A DNA stretch of 64,000 bases from DAIODI01 sp046349255 (GTDB taxonomy: Bacteria > Pseudomonadota > Alphaproteobacteria > Rhizobiales > Aestuariivirgaceae). Below the pieces are notes generated by a model. It ran no database searches, was not told the origin of the DNA, and saw only the letters and a list, made by a program, of their open reading frames with translations. Where the stretch lies: the NCBI GenBank assembly GCA_046349255.1, contig JAXMCR010000005.1, forward strand, positions 62,001-126,000, read 5' to 3'. Position numbers and translations under genes: made by a program. Shown in pieces: positions 26,807 to 36,327 of this stretch (the first letter of the stretch is position 1; every line of letters begins with the position of its first letter).

Positions 26807-27178
26807 GTGCATCACAATATAAAGCGGCTGAGCGCTACCGCAGTCGGAGTGCTGCTGGTCATTCCGCACGCCGAAGCAGCGCCAAATGCGACAAGAGGCG
26901 AGGCAATCTACCAGAGTTGCCAGGATTGCCACTCCCTTGACTCTAACGATGTCGGGCCCAAGCATAGGGGCGTGTTCGGCCGGAGAGCCGGCACCGTTCC
27001 TGACTACAATTATTCGGTTGCCCTCAGGAATTCCGGCATCACGTGGAACAAAGTCACTCTCGACAAGTGGCTCACCGATCCACAGGAGCTTGTGCCAGGT
27101 TCGAGGATGTTCTTTCACGTTGACGCCGCTCAGGATCGCGCCGACGTCATCGAATACCTAAAAGAACTGGCGAAATGA
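26807..27178 (+). CDS. class I cytochrome c
   Basis: The 123-aa protein starts at GTG 26807 with a signal peptide ending in HAEAAP. The single haem site is CQDCH (C38, C41, H42) and the sixth ligand is M101 in PGSRMFF. The core KHRGVFGRRAGTVPDYNYS and ITWNKVTLDKWLTDPQ are typical of cytochrome c2/c550-like proteins. It is periplasmic and should carry single electrons. It lies between the metallophosphoesterase and the ECF sigma factor. Confidence 0.9.
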   Translation: MHHNIKRLSATAVGVLLVIPHAEAAPNATRGEAIYQSCQDCHSLDSNDVGPKHRGVFGRRAGTVPDYNYSVALRNSGITWNKVTLDKWLTDPQELVPGSRMFFHVDAAQDRADVIEYLKELAK

Positions 27179-27217
27179 GCGCAGTTCACCGTCGACTACG
27201 GCACGATGCGAGGCCGA

Positions 27218-27760
27218 ATGGACGACCGACAGCGATTTAATGAGGCGGTGCTTCCGTACATCGACGATGCGCTGGCGTTAGGCCGCTGGATTACGGGCAA
27301 TGCGACAGATGCGGAAGATGTCGTTCAAGACTCATGCATACGCGCATTCAGGGCAATTGCGTCTGTGAGGACCGACAACGGCCGCGCATGGTTTCTAGCT
27401 ATCGTTCGGAACACAGCGCTGACCTGGATCTCAAAGAACCGACCGCGTTCGGTCATAAGCACAGATGACGAAGCGGTGTTCGAACGAACAGGCTTGGAAC
27501 TGCTCGGGTCTCAGGTGTCTCCTGAAGCGTCACTGATTCAAGAGGCGGATTCCAGACAACTGCACAGTGCGATTGCAGCGCTGCCTCTGTCGTACCGTGA
27601 GGTATTGGTCCTGAGGGAGATTGAAGGCCTGAGCTATCAGGATATCTCGAAAACTCTATCCGTCCCTATCGGCACAGTTATGTCGAGGCTTGCGCGTGCC
27701 CGAAAGATGCTCATTCAGCGGATTTGCGCACCCTCGGAAGGAAAGGCAGGCGCCGCGTGA
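27218..27760 (+). CDS. ECF-type RNA polymerase sigma factor
   Basis: The 180-aa protein has sigma region 2 (LALGRWITGNATDAEDVVQDSCIRAFR broken at usual positions; WFLAIVRN) and region 4 (IAALPLSYREVLVLREIEGLSYQDISKTLSVPIGTVMSRLARARKML in parts), with no region 3, as expected for ECF sigma factors. ATG 27218 gives MDDRQRF; ATG 27206 is four codons earlier. It is coupled by a GTGA overlap to an anti-sigma gene. The repeated GGAATAAA-N13-GAGTCTT elements upstream are its probable targets. Confidence 0.9.
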   Translation: MDDRQRFNEAVLPYIDDALALGRWITGNATDAEDVVQDSCIRAFRAIASVRTDNGRAWFLAIVRNTALTWISKNRPRSVISTDDEAVFERTGLELLGSQVSPEASLIQEADSRQLHSAIAALPLSYREVLVLREIEGLSYQDISKTLSVPIGTVMSRLARARKMLIQRICAPSEGKAGAA

Positions 27761-28569
27761 CAAGGCCCTCATCATGGTCTTCGCTCGAAGAGTCGCTTCT
27801 CCTGCTCAATGCGTATCTTGATGACGAGTTGGATGCCGCATCCAGCGTGGACGTCGAGCATCGCCTCGCAAATGATCCTGCGCTTCGCGCCGAGCACGAT
27901 CGTCTTGTGCAGTTGCGCAAGGCTCTGTCGTTTCATGCGAAATCAGACAAGGCTTCCGATGCATTCAGGAGCCGAATTGCTGAAATTGCACACCAGCCAA
28001 AACGCTTGGCTTCCCGTGTCGCCGTTTCAAAATCGGCCTACCCGCCAAGTCAGGCTGATTGGCGGAAGTTGGGAAGTGCTGCAGCGGTTGCAGCTGTCAT
28101 TTCAGCGGGGGCTACGTTCGGCGTTCTGCGTCCAAATCTTGAACCAAATGAAGTTGCCTCAATTGTCTCGGACCATCAGCGCGCTCTTCTCGCCTCTTCT
28201 CCATTTGATGTTGCTTCCAGCGATCAACACACCGTAAAGCCTTGGTTTGACAGTAAGCTTGCGCTTTCGCCGGAGGTCATTGACCTTGCTGGATACGGGT
28301 TTCCGCTCGCGGGAGGCCGTGTCGAGGTGATTAACGGCAAGCCGGTCCCCGTCCTTGTTTATCGACGTCGGGCCCATATCATCAGTGTTGTCGCAATTCC
28401 CCATTCTCACCGCACGGTGACAACTACGCCGAACTTGGCGGGGACAAAGGACGGCTATTCCGTTTTCCAGTGGCAGGGCCGGGATTTCGACTACACTGCG
28501 GTTTCGGACCTCGCGCAGGATGAGCTAAGTGAATTCGTACACCGGTGGCGTGGAGTTTCCGACAAGTAA
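27757..28569 (+). CDS. membrane anti-sigma factor
   Basis: Starting at GTG 27757, which overlaps the sigma stop as GTGA, the protein is 270 aa. The N-terminal part (LLLLNAYLDDELDAASSVDVEHRLANDPALR) is the typical sigma-binding anti-sigma domain but lacks the zinc-binding HxxxCxxC. A single membrane segment follows at about residues 105-125 (SAAAVAAVISAGATFGVL), and the rest is periplasmic. It should hold the ECF sigma at the membrane until a periplasmic signal is sensed. Confidence 0.85.
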   Translation: MTRPSSWSSLEESLLLLNAYLDDELDAASSVDVEHRLANDPALRAEHDRLVQLRKALSFHAKSDKASDAFRSRIAEIAHQPKRLASRVAVSKSAYPPSQADWRKLGSAAAVAAVISAGATFGVLRPNLEPNEVASIVSDHQRALLASSPFDVASSDQHTVKPWFDSKLALSPEVIDLAGYGFPLAGGRVEVINGKPVPVLVYRRRAHIISVVAIPHSHRTVTTTPNLAGTKDGYSVFQWQGRDFDYTAVSDLAQDELSEFVHRWRGVSDK

Positions 28570-28651
28570 TACGGACATCGAATCGCAGATGTCGGCCTTT
28601 AGCCCTGATCGGCCGGTGTAACAATTTCGGTTTGGACCGTAGAGAAGGCTT

Positions 28652-29728
28652 ATGGATCGAACCACGCCCCGTAAAGGTATGCCAGATGTACAGCTAACTC
28701 GGTCGGAGTTCGAGCGCCGCCTACGTGAACGATTTTTCGATCCGGCCTTTGAAGGAGTCGCGGCGGCCATCGCTTCCGTGATCGAGACCGCGTGGGACGG
28801 GTACAATCAATATCGAAAAAATCCGAAGACCGTGCGTGCCGGCGAAGGGTTCGCCAAACCAGATTTTGAGTTGCCCGTGGAGTGGCTGGAAACCCGGCAG
28901 CGCATCATGGCTGCAGAGAAGAAGCAGAAGGATCCAAAATCAAGGAATCGCATTCTGTTGATCAACGGGTCAATGCGCTCTGACCAAAGCTGTCCGGGCG
29001 AGATTTCAAAAACCTGGCGCCTGCTTACTCTCGCGAAGGACACTATCGATGCGGCCGGTGACTTCGACGTCGACTTTCTGGACCTCAGCCTGCTGACATC
29101 GCAGTACGGCCGCCAAATTCTGCCTTGCAAGGCATGTGTTTCGACCGCGCAGCCGCTGTGTCATTGGCCGTGCTCTTGTTACCCTAACTTTGCGATGGGC
29201 CAGGTCAACGATTGGATGAGTGAAATCTACCCCATGTGGGTAGGAGCCCATGGCATCATGATTGTGACGCCCGTCAACTGGTATCAGGCTCCTTCCGGTC
29301 TGAAATCGATGATTGACCGGCTCGTGTGTGCGGATGGCGGAAATCCCGATCTGACAAGTACAGGAAAGAACCCGCAGATCGCCAAGGAAATTGAACTGAA
29401 AGGATGGGACTACCCGCTTCATCTCGCCGGCAGGACCTTTTCTGTCATTGTCCACGGAGATGCGGCGGGTCCTGAGAATTTGCGGCGCATTCTCGTTGAC
29501 TGGCTGTCCGATCTCGGAATGATCCCGGCCGGCCGGCACGGGCAGATCGATGCGTTCATTGGCTACCTGGAGAGCTATGCCGAGAGCCATTTCTTCTTGG
29601 ATAAGGATGTCGGGCTCCAGGAAGATACTAGATCGGCTGCAACGGCGCTCATCCATGCCGTTCGCCAGCTCCGCAGTGGCAATCTCGTTCAGCCGGACGA
29701 CGGGCTCAGAGAATCACGCCCCAAGTAA
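28652..29728 (+). CDS. flavodoxin-fold NAD(P)H-dependent FMN reductase-like protein
   Basis: The 358-aa protein has a helical N-terminal extension of about 105 residues, then a flavodoxin-like domain: RILLINGSMRSDQSCPGEISKTW, VDFLDLSLLTSQYGRQILPCKACVSTA, IMIVTPVNWYQAPSGLKSMIDR in its usual order. Several cysteines occur (PCKAC, CHWPCSCYP), unusual for simple FMN reductases and possibly redox active. It follows the anti-sigma gene and precedes a GST gene, fitting a thiol or quinone stress role. Confidence 0.82.
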   Translation: MDRTTPRKGMPDVQLTRSEFERRLRERFFDPAFEGVAAAIASVIETAWDGYNQYRKNPKTVRAGEGFAKPDFELPVEWLETRQRIMAAEKKQKDPKSRNRILLINGSMRSDQSCPGEISKTWRLLTLAKDTIDAAGDFDVDFLDLSLLTSQYGRQILPCKACVSTAQPLCHWPCSCYPNFAMGQVNDWMSEIYPMWVGAHGIMIVTPVNWYQAPSGLKSMIDRLVCADGGNPDLTSTGKNPQIAKEIELKGWDYPLHLAGRTFSVIVHGDAAGPENLRRILVDWLSDLGMIPAGRHGQIDAFIGYLESYAESHFFLDKDVGLQEDTRSAATALIHAVRQLRSGNLVQPDDGLRESRPK

Positions 29729-29810
29729 CTTTGACTCGCTGGAAGGTCGGCTTGCAGCAGTCATCATTCTTAAAGGGACTTCACGCCAATCACCCTCAGG
29801 TCACTCGCCA

Positions 29811-30470
29811 ATGCCCCTTGCGCTCTACGGACATCGCTTCTCCTCATACACCCAGAAAGTGCTGATTGCGCTGTATGAGAACGACATCCCCTTCGAGCTT
29901 CGCACTATCGCGCCTGAACAGCCCGACAACGTTGCAGAATGGCTCCGCCGCTGGCCAATCGCCAAGTTCCCGCTGCTGGTCGACGGCGAAAGACAGGTGG
30001 TCGAAGCATCGACCATCATCGAGTATTTGGGGATAAACTACCCCGGCCCTGCTTGGCTCATTCCTGCCGATTCCTCGCAAGCACTCAATATTCGTTTCCT
30101 CGATCGTTTCTTTGACCTGTATGTGATGGATCCAGTCCAGCTTGCTGTTGGCGCAGCTCTCGGTCGAATACCAATGACTGCCGAAGATGGCCGTTCAGTT
30201 GCAAAAGGCCGGCTCGAGCGCTCGTACGCTTGGCTTGAAACGTGGCTCAAAGGCAAGACATGGGCCAACGGCGAAACATTCTCGCTGGCGGATTGCGCAG
30301 CGGCACCATCCCTTTTCTACGCGGCGTGGACCCATCCGATCGGCAACGAATTTCCAAACACGCTTGCCTACCGTGCCCGATTGCTCACCCGGCCGTCGTT
30401 CGCGCGAATTGTCGAGGAAGCGCGGGTCTACCGAACACTGTTTCCGCTTGGCGCGCCGGATCGAGATTGA
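29811..30470 (+). CDS. glutathione S-transferase family protein
   Basis: The 219-aa protein starts at ATG 29811 with a thioredoxin-fold N-domain (LYGHRFSSYTQKVLIALYEND, FPLLVDGERQVVEASTIIEYL, the last holding the glutathione-binding E-[AS] pair) and a helical C-domain with the conserved FSLADCAAAPSLFY. Catalytic serine/tyrosine candidates are S11 and Y13. A longer frame from 29550 overlaps the previous gene and lacks homology. The gene lies in the redox cluster downstream of the ECF sigma factor. Confidence 0.9.
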   Translation: MPLALYGHRFSSYTQKVLIALYENDIPFELRTIAPEQPDNVAEWLRRWPIAKFPLLVDGERQVVEASTIIEYLGINYPGPAWLIPADSSQALNIRFLDRFFDLYVMDPVQLAVGAALGRIPMTAEDGRSVAKGRLERSYAWLETWLKGKTWANGETFSLADCAAAPSLFYAAWTHPIGNEFPNTLAYRARLLTRPSFARIVEEARVYRTLFPLGAPDRD

Positions 30471-30731
30471 TGCTGCCTTGAGCTTCGTCGGGGAATGGAT
30501 GCTGCAGCATCGCTGACAATAGTGCTCAGCGCGTGAAGCTGACCCGACAGAGTTGGTCGGCGCATATTTTGATACGTATGCGAAATATTCGAAAACGACC
30601 TTCAGCAAGTGGAATACTCCATTGCAATCGTCGCCGGGCACGACCACCGTGACGTCGATGGCCACGCAAGGCGAACGCCGCACAAGAGCCACTCCACCGC
30701 TATCGGGAACACAAGTTCAGAGGATCGAGCG

Positions 30732-31718
30732 ATGGCGTGGAAAACCAGATCGTTGGCCTACTCAATTGGATGTCTCACCGTTGGCCTGGGACTTTCACTT
30801 CCCGCAGCGAAAGCGCAGCAGGCTGTTGAAACGCCGGCCTCGATGGTGGAAGCGCTTCATGCGGCGTTCGGTACCCATCACGCACGCGCGGTTCACACAA
30901 AGGGACTTGTGTTCATCGGCAAGTTTACGCCATCGCCGGATGCGCAGGCCATTGTCAAGACGCCGATATTTCTTGGTGGCGAGAGTTCGGCCATCGTCCG
31001 GTTCTCGCTCTTTGCAGGACTGCCGGATCTCCCCGACAACGATGACGGCGCGTCACCAACCGGCATGGGCATCAAGATCAAGGCCGCTGACGGCGACGAT
31101 TTCGATCTCGAAGTAAACCAGCACCGAGATTTCATCACTGCCACTTTTGACGAATTTGCCGTGCTCCTGCGGGCGATCGGAGAGGCCGGAAAGGGAGACA
31201 CGGCGCCGCTCGAGAAATTTCTGGCAGACCATCCGCATGCAAGGGAGTTCTTGGCGTCCCGCACCTATCCGGCGTCTTATGCCGAAGCCAAGTACTTTGG
31301 TGTGAACGCGGTGAAGCTCACGAACACGGCAGGCGCTGCGGTTTACGCCCGCTACCAGCTGATCCCCCGTGCTCGCGAACACTATCTCACCACGGATGAG
31401 CGCAAGGTGAAGAGCGCAACATACCTGCATGACGAAGTTCTGGAACGGGTCAAGCACACGCCAATCGTATTCGACTGGTATGCGCAGATCGCCGAGCCGA
31501 GCGATGTCGTCACAGACCCATCGATCGCCTGGCCCGACACGCGCAGATTGGTCAAGCTCGGGACCGTTACGATAACCGGACAGCCGCCGGATCCGCTGGC
31601 TGTCGACAAATCGCTTCTGTTGCTGCCGGGACAGCCTCACGACGGCGTCGAACCAGCGGACCCGATGCTTGTGCTCCGCAACGAAGCCTATCCGATCTCG
31701 TTCGGCGAACGCCAATAG
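30732..31718 (+). CDS. catalase-related (SrpA-like) haem peroxidase
   Basis: With start at ATG 30732 the protein is 328 aa and begins with a signal peptide ending AKAQQ, so it is periplasmic. It is a short catalase-core protein: the distal histidine region is HARAVHTKGLVFIGKF, then FSLFAGLPDLPDNDDGASPTGMGIKI, and the proximal haem tyrosine candidate is in LRNEAYPISFGER near the C-terminus. Short catalases of this type act mainly as peroxidases. Presence in the ECF cluster supports a role against periplasmic peroxide. Confidence 0.87.
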   Translation: MAWKTRSLAYSIGCLTVGLGLSLPAAKAQQAVETPASMVEALHAAFGTHHARAVHTKGLVFIGKFTPSPDAQAIVKTPIFLGGESSAIVRFSLFAGLPDLPDNDDGASPTGMGIKIKAADGDDFDLEVNQHRDFITATFDEFAVLLRAIGEAGKGDTAPLEKFLADHPHAREFLASRTYPASYAEAKYFGVNAVKLTNTAGAAVYARYQLIPRAREHYLTTDERKVKSATYLHDEVLERVKHTPIVFDWYAQIAEPSDVVTDPSIAWPDTRRLVKLGTVTITGQPPDPLAVDKSLLLLPGQPHDGVEPADPMLVLRNEAYPISFGERQ

Positions 31719-31798
31719 TCCCCTGCCAGCGTCTCTGGCAGGATTCGCAAACTCCTCGAATTGATTTTTCTGGGATTGGTTATAGCAGGACGCGCCAC

Positions 31799-32731
31799 AT
31801 GCGAATGTATAAGTCGGTACTTTCTGGTTTGCTCCTTTGCATTGTCTACCTGCAAGTCGCTCATGAGGCCTTTGCACTGTCCCCGTTTCCTGCCGGCTTT
31901 GAAGGGCAGCAAATGCCGGTATCAGGAGGCACGCAGTATGTCCGCATCGGCGGGCATGGGCCGGCGGTCGTGCTGTTGCATGGATTTGGCGACTCGGGAG
32001 ACATGTGGGCTCCACTGGCCGAGGTGCTCGTAAAGGATCATACGCTCATCGTGCCGGATCTCAGGGGAATGGGTCTCTCGTCGCATCCGGATGGAGGGTA
32101 CACGAAGATCGAGCAGGCGCGAGACCTTGCGCAAATCCTAGACAGTTTGCACGTGACGACGGTTGATCTCGTCACCCACGATATTGGTAATATGGTCGGC
32201 TATGCTTTCGCAGCTCTTTACCCCGATCGGGTGGCAAAATGGGTTGTAATGGATGCCCCCTTGCCTGGACTAGGTAATTGGGAGGCGCAACTAACTAATC
32301 CAAAAACCTGGCACTTCAATTTCCGCGGCCCCGACGTCGAAAAACTCGTGGCTGGGCGGGAGCGAATTCTTCTCGATCGCTTTTACAATGAGCTTTCCGC
32401 AAACCCGGCATCGATCGACGAGGAAACGCGAGCTCACTATGCAAAACTGCTCGCAATGCCCAAGGCGTTTCATGATGCTTTTAGTGGGCAGTTCGTTGCC
32501 TTTGAACAGGACGCGGTGGATAACAAAAATCTTCTTGCTCAGAGGGGGAAGTTACAAATGCCGGTGCTGGCGATCGGTGGTGACCACTCCTACGGAGCTA
32601 GCCTTGCAGTCGAAATCAGTGCTGCGGCTAGCAACGTGCAGAGCAAGGTGATTTCCAACTCCGGTCACTGGATCATGGAGGAACAGCCGAAGCAGGCAAT
32701 CGAAGCGATTGTGAGCTTCATAGGCCATTAG
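31799..32731 (+). CDS. exported alpha/beta hydrolase, epoxide hydrolase/dehalogenase-like
   Basis: The 310-aa protein has a signal peptide (about 1-27, ending HEAFA). The alpha/beta-hydrolase motifs are VVLLHGFGDSGDMW (oxyanion loop), THDIGNMVGY with an aspartate nucleophile instead of serine, and the base histidine in SNSGHWIMEEQP. The aspartate nucleophile is shared by epoxide hydrolases and haloalkane/haloacetate dehalogenases. It may detoxify reactive electrophiles in the periplasm. The start could be ATG 31799 or 31805. Confidence 0.86.
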   Translation: MRMYKSVLSGLLLCIVYLQVAHEAFALSPFPAGFEGQQMPVSGGTQYVRIGGHGPAVVLLHGFGDSGDMWAPLAEVLVKDHTLIVPDLRGMGLSSHPDGGYTKIEQARDLAQILDSLHVTTVDLVTHDIGNMVGYAFAALYPDRVAKWVVMDAPLPGLGNWEAQLTNPKTWHFNFRGPDVEKLVAGRERILLDRFYNELSANPASIDEETRAHYAKLLAMPKAFHDAFSGQFVAFEQDAVDNKNLLAQRGKLQMPVLAIGGDHSYGASLAVEISAAASNVQSKVISNSGHWIMEEQPKQAIEAIVSFIGH

Positions 32732-32861
32732 AACGCTAGATTGGGTTCTGGATCGCGCCATATCGCGATAGGTTCAGCGGCCAAAAGCACTCTGGCTTAG
32801 AAAAGATTGGAGCCGTTGTAGCGTTGCTGCGGGTGTTTCTTCTTGCCCGAGCACTAAGAGG

Positions 32862-34499
32862 ATGGAGAGACCTATGGCGACCGTCGATGGCCGTGGCCAC
32901 CAGATGTTTCCGGTGCTCAATCCGGCTCAGATCGAAGTGGCGCGACGCTTCGCCAGCGGCCCAGCAAGATTCTTCGCGCCGTCAGAGGTGCTTTACGACA
33001 TTGGACAGCAGGGCGCGCCGGCGTGGTTGGTGCTGGATGGTTCGATCGAGGTGAGCCGTCGGGACGGTTTGAGCGGCGTCGCCGCAATCACCACTCATGG
33101 CGCCGGCCAATTCTCGGGTGAGGTCAACCAGCTGGCCGGTCGTCCATCGATGGCAGCAGGTCATGCGGGACCTTTGGGATGTACCGCCCTGCCGTTTGAT
33201 GCAGCGCATTTGCGCGCCCTGATGATCGGTTCGGCCGAGGTCGGAGAGATCGTGATGCGAGCGCTCATTTTGCGTCGCGTCGGCCTGATCGAGCAGGGCG
33301 GATCCGGTGTCATCTTCATCGGAGATCCCCTGAGCACGGACGTAGTCCGCCTACAGGACTTCCTCGGTCGCGGCGGCTGGCCGAGTCTGGTGCTCGACGC
33401 CAGCAAGGACGAGGAAGGCAGGACGCTCGTCGAACGTACCGGCGTTCTCGCTAATGAACTCCCGCTGGTGGTTTGTCCGAGCGGAGACATCTTGAAGCGT
33501 CCGACTGACGAGGCATTGGCCATCTGTCTTGGCATCATTCCTTCAATCGACCCGATGCAACGGTATGACGTCGCGGTCGTGGGAGCAGGTCCGGCCGGTC
33601 TCGCTACTGCGGTCTATGCGGCTTCCGAGGGGCTGTCGGTCATCGTCGTGGATGCTCATGCGATGGGAGGTCAGGCCGGCGCTTCTGCGCGGATCGAAAA
33701 CTATCTCGGATTTCCGACTGGCGTGTCAGGACAGGCGCTTGCCGCACGCGCCTTTACCCAAGCGCTCAAATTTGGAGCGGAGATCGCGATTCTCGTCTGT
33801 GTAGAGCGGTTGGCCTGCAATGAATCGGACCTGACGCTCCATTGCAGCGGATCCCGTTTCATACGAGCGCGATCTGTGGTGATTGCATCCGGCGCTCGAT
33901 ATCGCCGACCCGACGTACCAAATCTGTCGACGTTCGAGGGTGCCGGAATATCCTATTGGGTATCGGCCATTGAGGCGCGCCTTTGTGCGGGCGAAGAGGT
34001 GGCGTTGGTAGGCGGCGGGAATTCAGCCGGCCAAGCCGTAGTCTTCCTCGCGCCCCATGTGAAAAAGCTCCACTTGATTGTCCGACGAGATCTGTCGGCG
34101 ACAATGTCGCAATATCTGATCGATCGGATCAGGGCGTGCTCTAACGTGGAAATTCACATTGGCTGCGAGCTCCTCTCCGTCGATGGGGAACGAGAGTCGG
34201 GGCTAGCCACAGCGACGTTTGTCAACAAGACAAATGGTGCGTCGGAGTCCCGGCCGGTACGGCATCTTTTTCTGTTTATCGGGGCGGATCCCAATTCTGA
34301 TTGGGCTCGTGACTGCCTTCGAACGGACGACAAGGGCTTCATCGTCACCGGCGGGCGAGCCTTGCCTTTGGAGACCAGCCAGCCGGGCGTATTCGCAATA
34401 GGCGACGTACGTGCAGGATCGACGAAGCGCGTTGCGGCCGCCGTTGGCGAGGGAGCCGCTGTCGTTGCACAGATCCACAGCATGTTCGCCCGCACGTAG
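32862..34499 (+). CDS. cyclic-nucleotide-binding domain fused to thioredoxin-reductase-like flavoprotein
   Basis: The 545-aa protein has an N-terminal cNMP-binding/CRP-like domain (about 15-130), a thioredoxin-like linker (about 145-215: VIFIGDPLSTDVVRLQDFL), then a two-dinucleotide-domain flavoprotein: FAD site VVGAGPAGLATAVYAA, NAD(P)H site LVGGGNSAGQA, and the closing FAIGDVRAGSTKRVAAAVGEG. The CxxC dithiol expected in thioredoxin reductase after the NADPH domain is missing (ISYWVSAIEARLC). Start may be ATG 32862 or 32874. This fusion is known in rhizobia; its function is not established. Confidence 0.85.
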   Translation: MERPMATVDGRGHQMFPVLNPAQIEVARRFASGPARFFAPSEVLYDIGQQGAPAWLVLDGSIEVSRRDGLSGVAAITTHGAGQFSGEVNQLAGRPSMAAGHAGPLGCTALPFDAAHLRALMIGSAEVGEIVMRALILRRVGLIEQGGSGVIFIGDPLSTDVVRLQDFLGRGGWPSLVLDASKDEEGRTLVERTGVLANELPLVVCPSGDILKRPTDEALAICLGIIPSIDPMQRYDVAVVGAGPAGLATAVYAASEGLSVIVVDAHAMGGQAGASARIENYLGFPTGVSGQALAARAFTQALKFGAEIAILVCVERLACNESDLTLHCSGSRFIRARSVVIASGARYRRPDVPNLSTFEGAGISYWVSAIEARLCAGEEVALVGGGNSAGQAVVFLAPHVKKLHLIVRRDLSATMSQYLIDRIRACSNVEIHIGCELLSVDGERESGLATATFVNKTNGASESRPVRHLFLFIGADPNSDWARDCLRTDDKGFIVTGGRALPLETSQPGVFAIGDVRAGSTKRVAAAVGEGAAVVAQIHSMFART

Positions 34500-34583
34500 G
34501 TCGGACCTATTGGCGCCGCTAGCGCGAGGCGCCACCGCGCCCAGGTTCTAACTTTACCCTTCCTCGTGCCAGGCTGTAGTCAT

Positions 34584-35040
34584 TTAGGCGTGGCCTTCGC
34601 CACCATCGACGAAGAGCTCCGAGCCCGTGATAAAACTAGAATCGTCCGATGCCAGGAAAAGGACTGCCTTCGCGATCTCGTTGGGGGTTCCGACCCTGCC
34701 GAGCGGAATGCGAAGCGCGAACTGATCCAGCAGAGCCTATTGCTCTGCTGCGTCTGAACCTGCGAGGCCGCGGAGGCCGGGGGTTGCAGTCGGGACTGGT
34801 ACAAGCGTGTTGATGCGAATGCCGCGACCTTTGAGTCAGCCATCCAGTTTCGCGTCAATGCGTGGATGGCGGCTTTCGGGTGTCGATGCCGCAGCTGCCG
34901 ATCCATTGAGTATGATCGACGCACCTGGCGCGAGAAGCGGCAATGCGCTCTGCACGGTGAAGACGCGCGGACTTGCCAGCGGGAGGCATTCGAGATGCCT
35001 ATCAGGCTCCATTTTAGAATGTTCGTCGCCCGCTTGCCTT
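34584..35040 (-). pseudogene. decayed short-chain dehydrogenase/reductase (SDR)
   Basis: Reading the minus strand toward 34584 gives recognisable SDR pieces: VFTVQSALPLLAPGASIILNGSAAA, then KGRGIRINTLVPVPTATPGLRGLAG, then ALLDQFALRIPLGRVGTPNEIAKAVLF and ITGSELFVDGGEGHA before a TAA at 34586-34584. Internal stops interrupt it (one before LKGRGIR, one after DAAEQ), the YxxxK catalytic segment is lost, and no N-terminal Rossmann motif is found. It fills most of the 724-base gap between the flavoprotein and the ABC operon. Confidence 0.72.
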
Positions 35041-35223
35041 ACGTTAGGCCATCATTGATGATGGGTCCGTACTCGATGCAACCACCGGGAGGAGGACTGG
35101 CGAGCTTCGGCCCCTCAGTTTCGTGCCTAACAGGCCGTCGTACAGATGCAACGAATGGATGGTATGGCGACCTGCGTCCGGCAAAAAACTTGCAACCGCG
35201 ATCAGAAACGAAGTGGATACACA

Positions 35224-36327
35224 ATGAAGTACACAGCACTCCTAGCCGCCACCGTCAGCGTTGTGGCGTTGTTGGCACCGTCCATCGCCTCTGCCCAATC
35301 GCTCCAGGATCTCGAGGCTGCGGCGAAAAAGGAAGGCGAGCTCACACTGATCGCGCTTCCGCACGACTGGTGCGGCTATGGCGAAGTCATCGCCGGGTTC
35401 AAGGCGAAATATCCAGATATCAAAGTGAATGAGCTTAACCCCGACGCGGGTTCTGCAGACGAACTCGAAGCTATCCGGGCGAACAAGGACAACAAAGGCC
35501 CGCAAGCGCCGGACGTGATCGACGTCGGCCTTGCATTCGGCCCGCAGGCGAAGACGGAAGGGCTCATCCAACCGTACAAGGTCGCGACTTGGAGCGAGAT
35601 CCCGGATAACGTCAAGGATGCGGATGGCTCGTGGTATGCTGATTATTATGGCGTGATGGCACTCGGTATCAACAAGGACCTTGTGAAATCTTCGCCAGCA
35701 GATTGGGCTGACCTTTTGAAGCCAGAATACGCGAATTCGGTCTCGCTCACGGGCGACCCCCGTGCATCGAACCAAGCAATGCTGGCGATTATGTCGGCCG
35801 GTATGTCGCGCGGTGCCGAACCCGGCAAGGACTCCGGAACAAAGGGCCTCGAATTCTTTGCCGAACTCAACAAGGCTGGCAACTTCGTACCAGTGACCGC
35901 GAAGTCCGGCACTATCGCGCAAGGCCAGACGCCGATCGTGGCGGCTTGGGATTACAACCTTCTCTCTTGGCGCGACGGCCTCAAGGGCAACCCGCCGATG
36001 GAAGTGGTTATTCCCTCCTCCGCCTCACTCGCTGGTGTTTATGTGCAGGCGATATCGGCCTATGCACCGCACCCGAACGCGGCGAAACTTTGGATGGAAT
36101 ATTTGTACTCCGACGAGGGTCAGCTCGGTTGGCTGAAGGGCTACTGTCATCCTGCGCGTTTCAACGCAATGGTTGCGGCCAACAAGGTGCCAAAGGAGCT
36201 TCTCGACAAGCTCCCGCCGGCGGAGGCATACGCCAAGGCGGTGTTCCCTACGGTGGAGCAGCAGGCGGCCAATAAGGGTGAAATCACCGCGAATTGGGAC
36301 AAGGTCGTAGGCGCTAATGTGAAATGA
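35224..36327 (+). CDS. ABC solute-binding protein, Pot/Fbp-type
   Basis: The 367-aa protein has a signal peptide (about residues 1-24, ending ASAQS) and a type II binding fold: LEAAAKKEGELTLIALPHDWCGYGEVIAGFKAKYP, VDVGLAFG-type segments, ADYYGVMALGINKDLVKSSPADWADLLKPEY. It belongs with iron(III), thiamine and putrescine/2-aminoethylphosphonate binding proteins. Start is ATG 35224, not the longer frame from 35146. It overlaps the permease gene by ATGA and leads a four-gene operon. The ligand cannot be named from sequence. Confidence 0.88.
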   Translation: MKYTALLAATVSVVALLAPSIASAQSLQDLEAAAKKEGELTLIALPHDWCGYGEVIAGFKAKYPDIKVNELNPDAGSADELEAIRANKDNKGPQAPDVIDVGLAFGPQAKTEGLIQPYKVATWSEIPDNVKDADGSWYADYYGVMALGINKDLVKSSPADWADLLKPEYANSVSLTGDPRASNQAMLAIMSAGMSRGAEPGKDSGTKGLEFFAELNKAGNFVPVTAKSGTIAQGQTPIVAAWDYNLLSWRDGLKGNPPMEVVIPSSASLAGVYVQAISAYAPHPNAAKLWMEYLYSDEGQLGWLKGYCHPARFNAMVAANKVPKELLDKLPPAEAYAKAVFPTVEQQAANKGEITANWDKVVGANVK

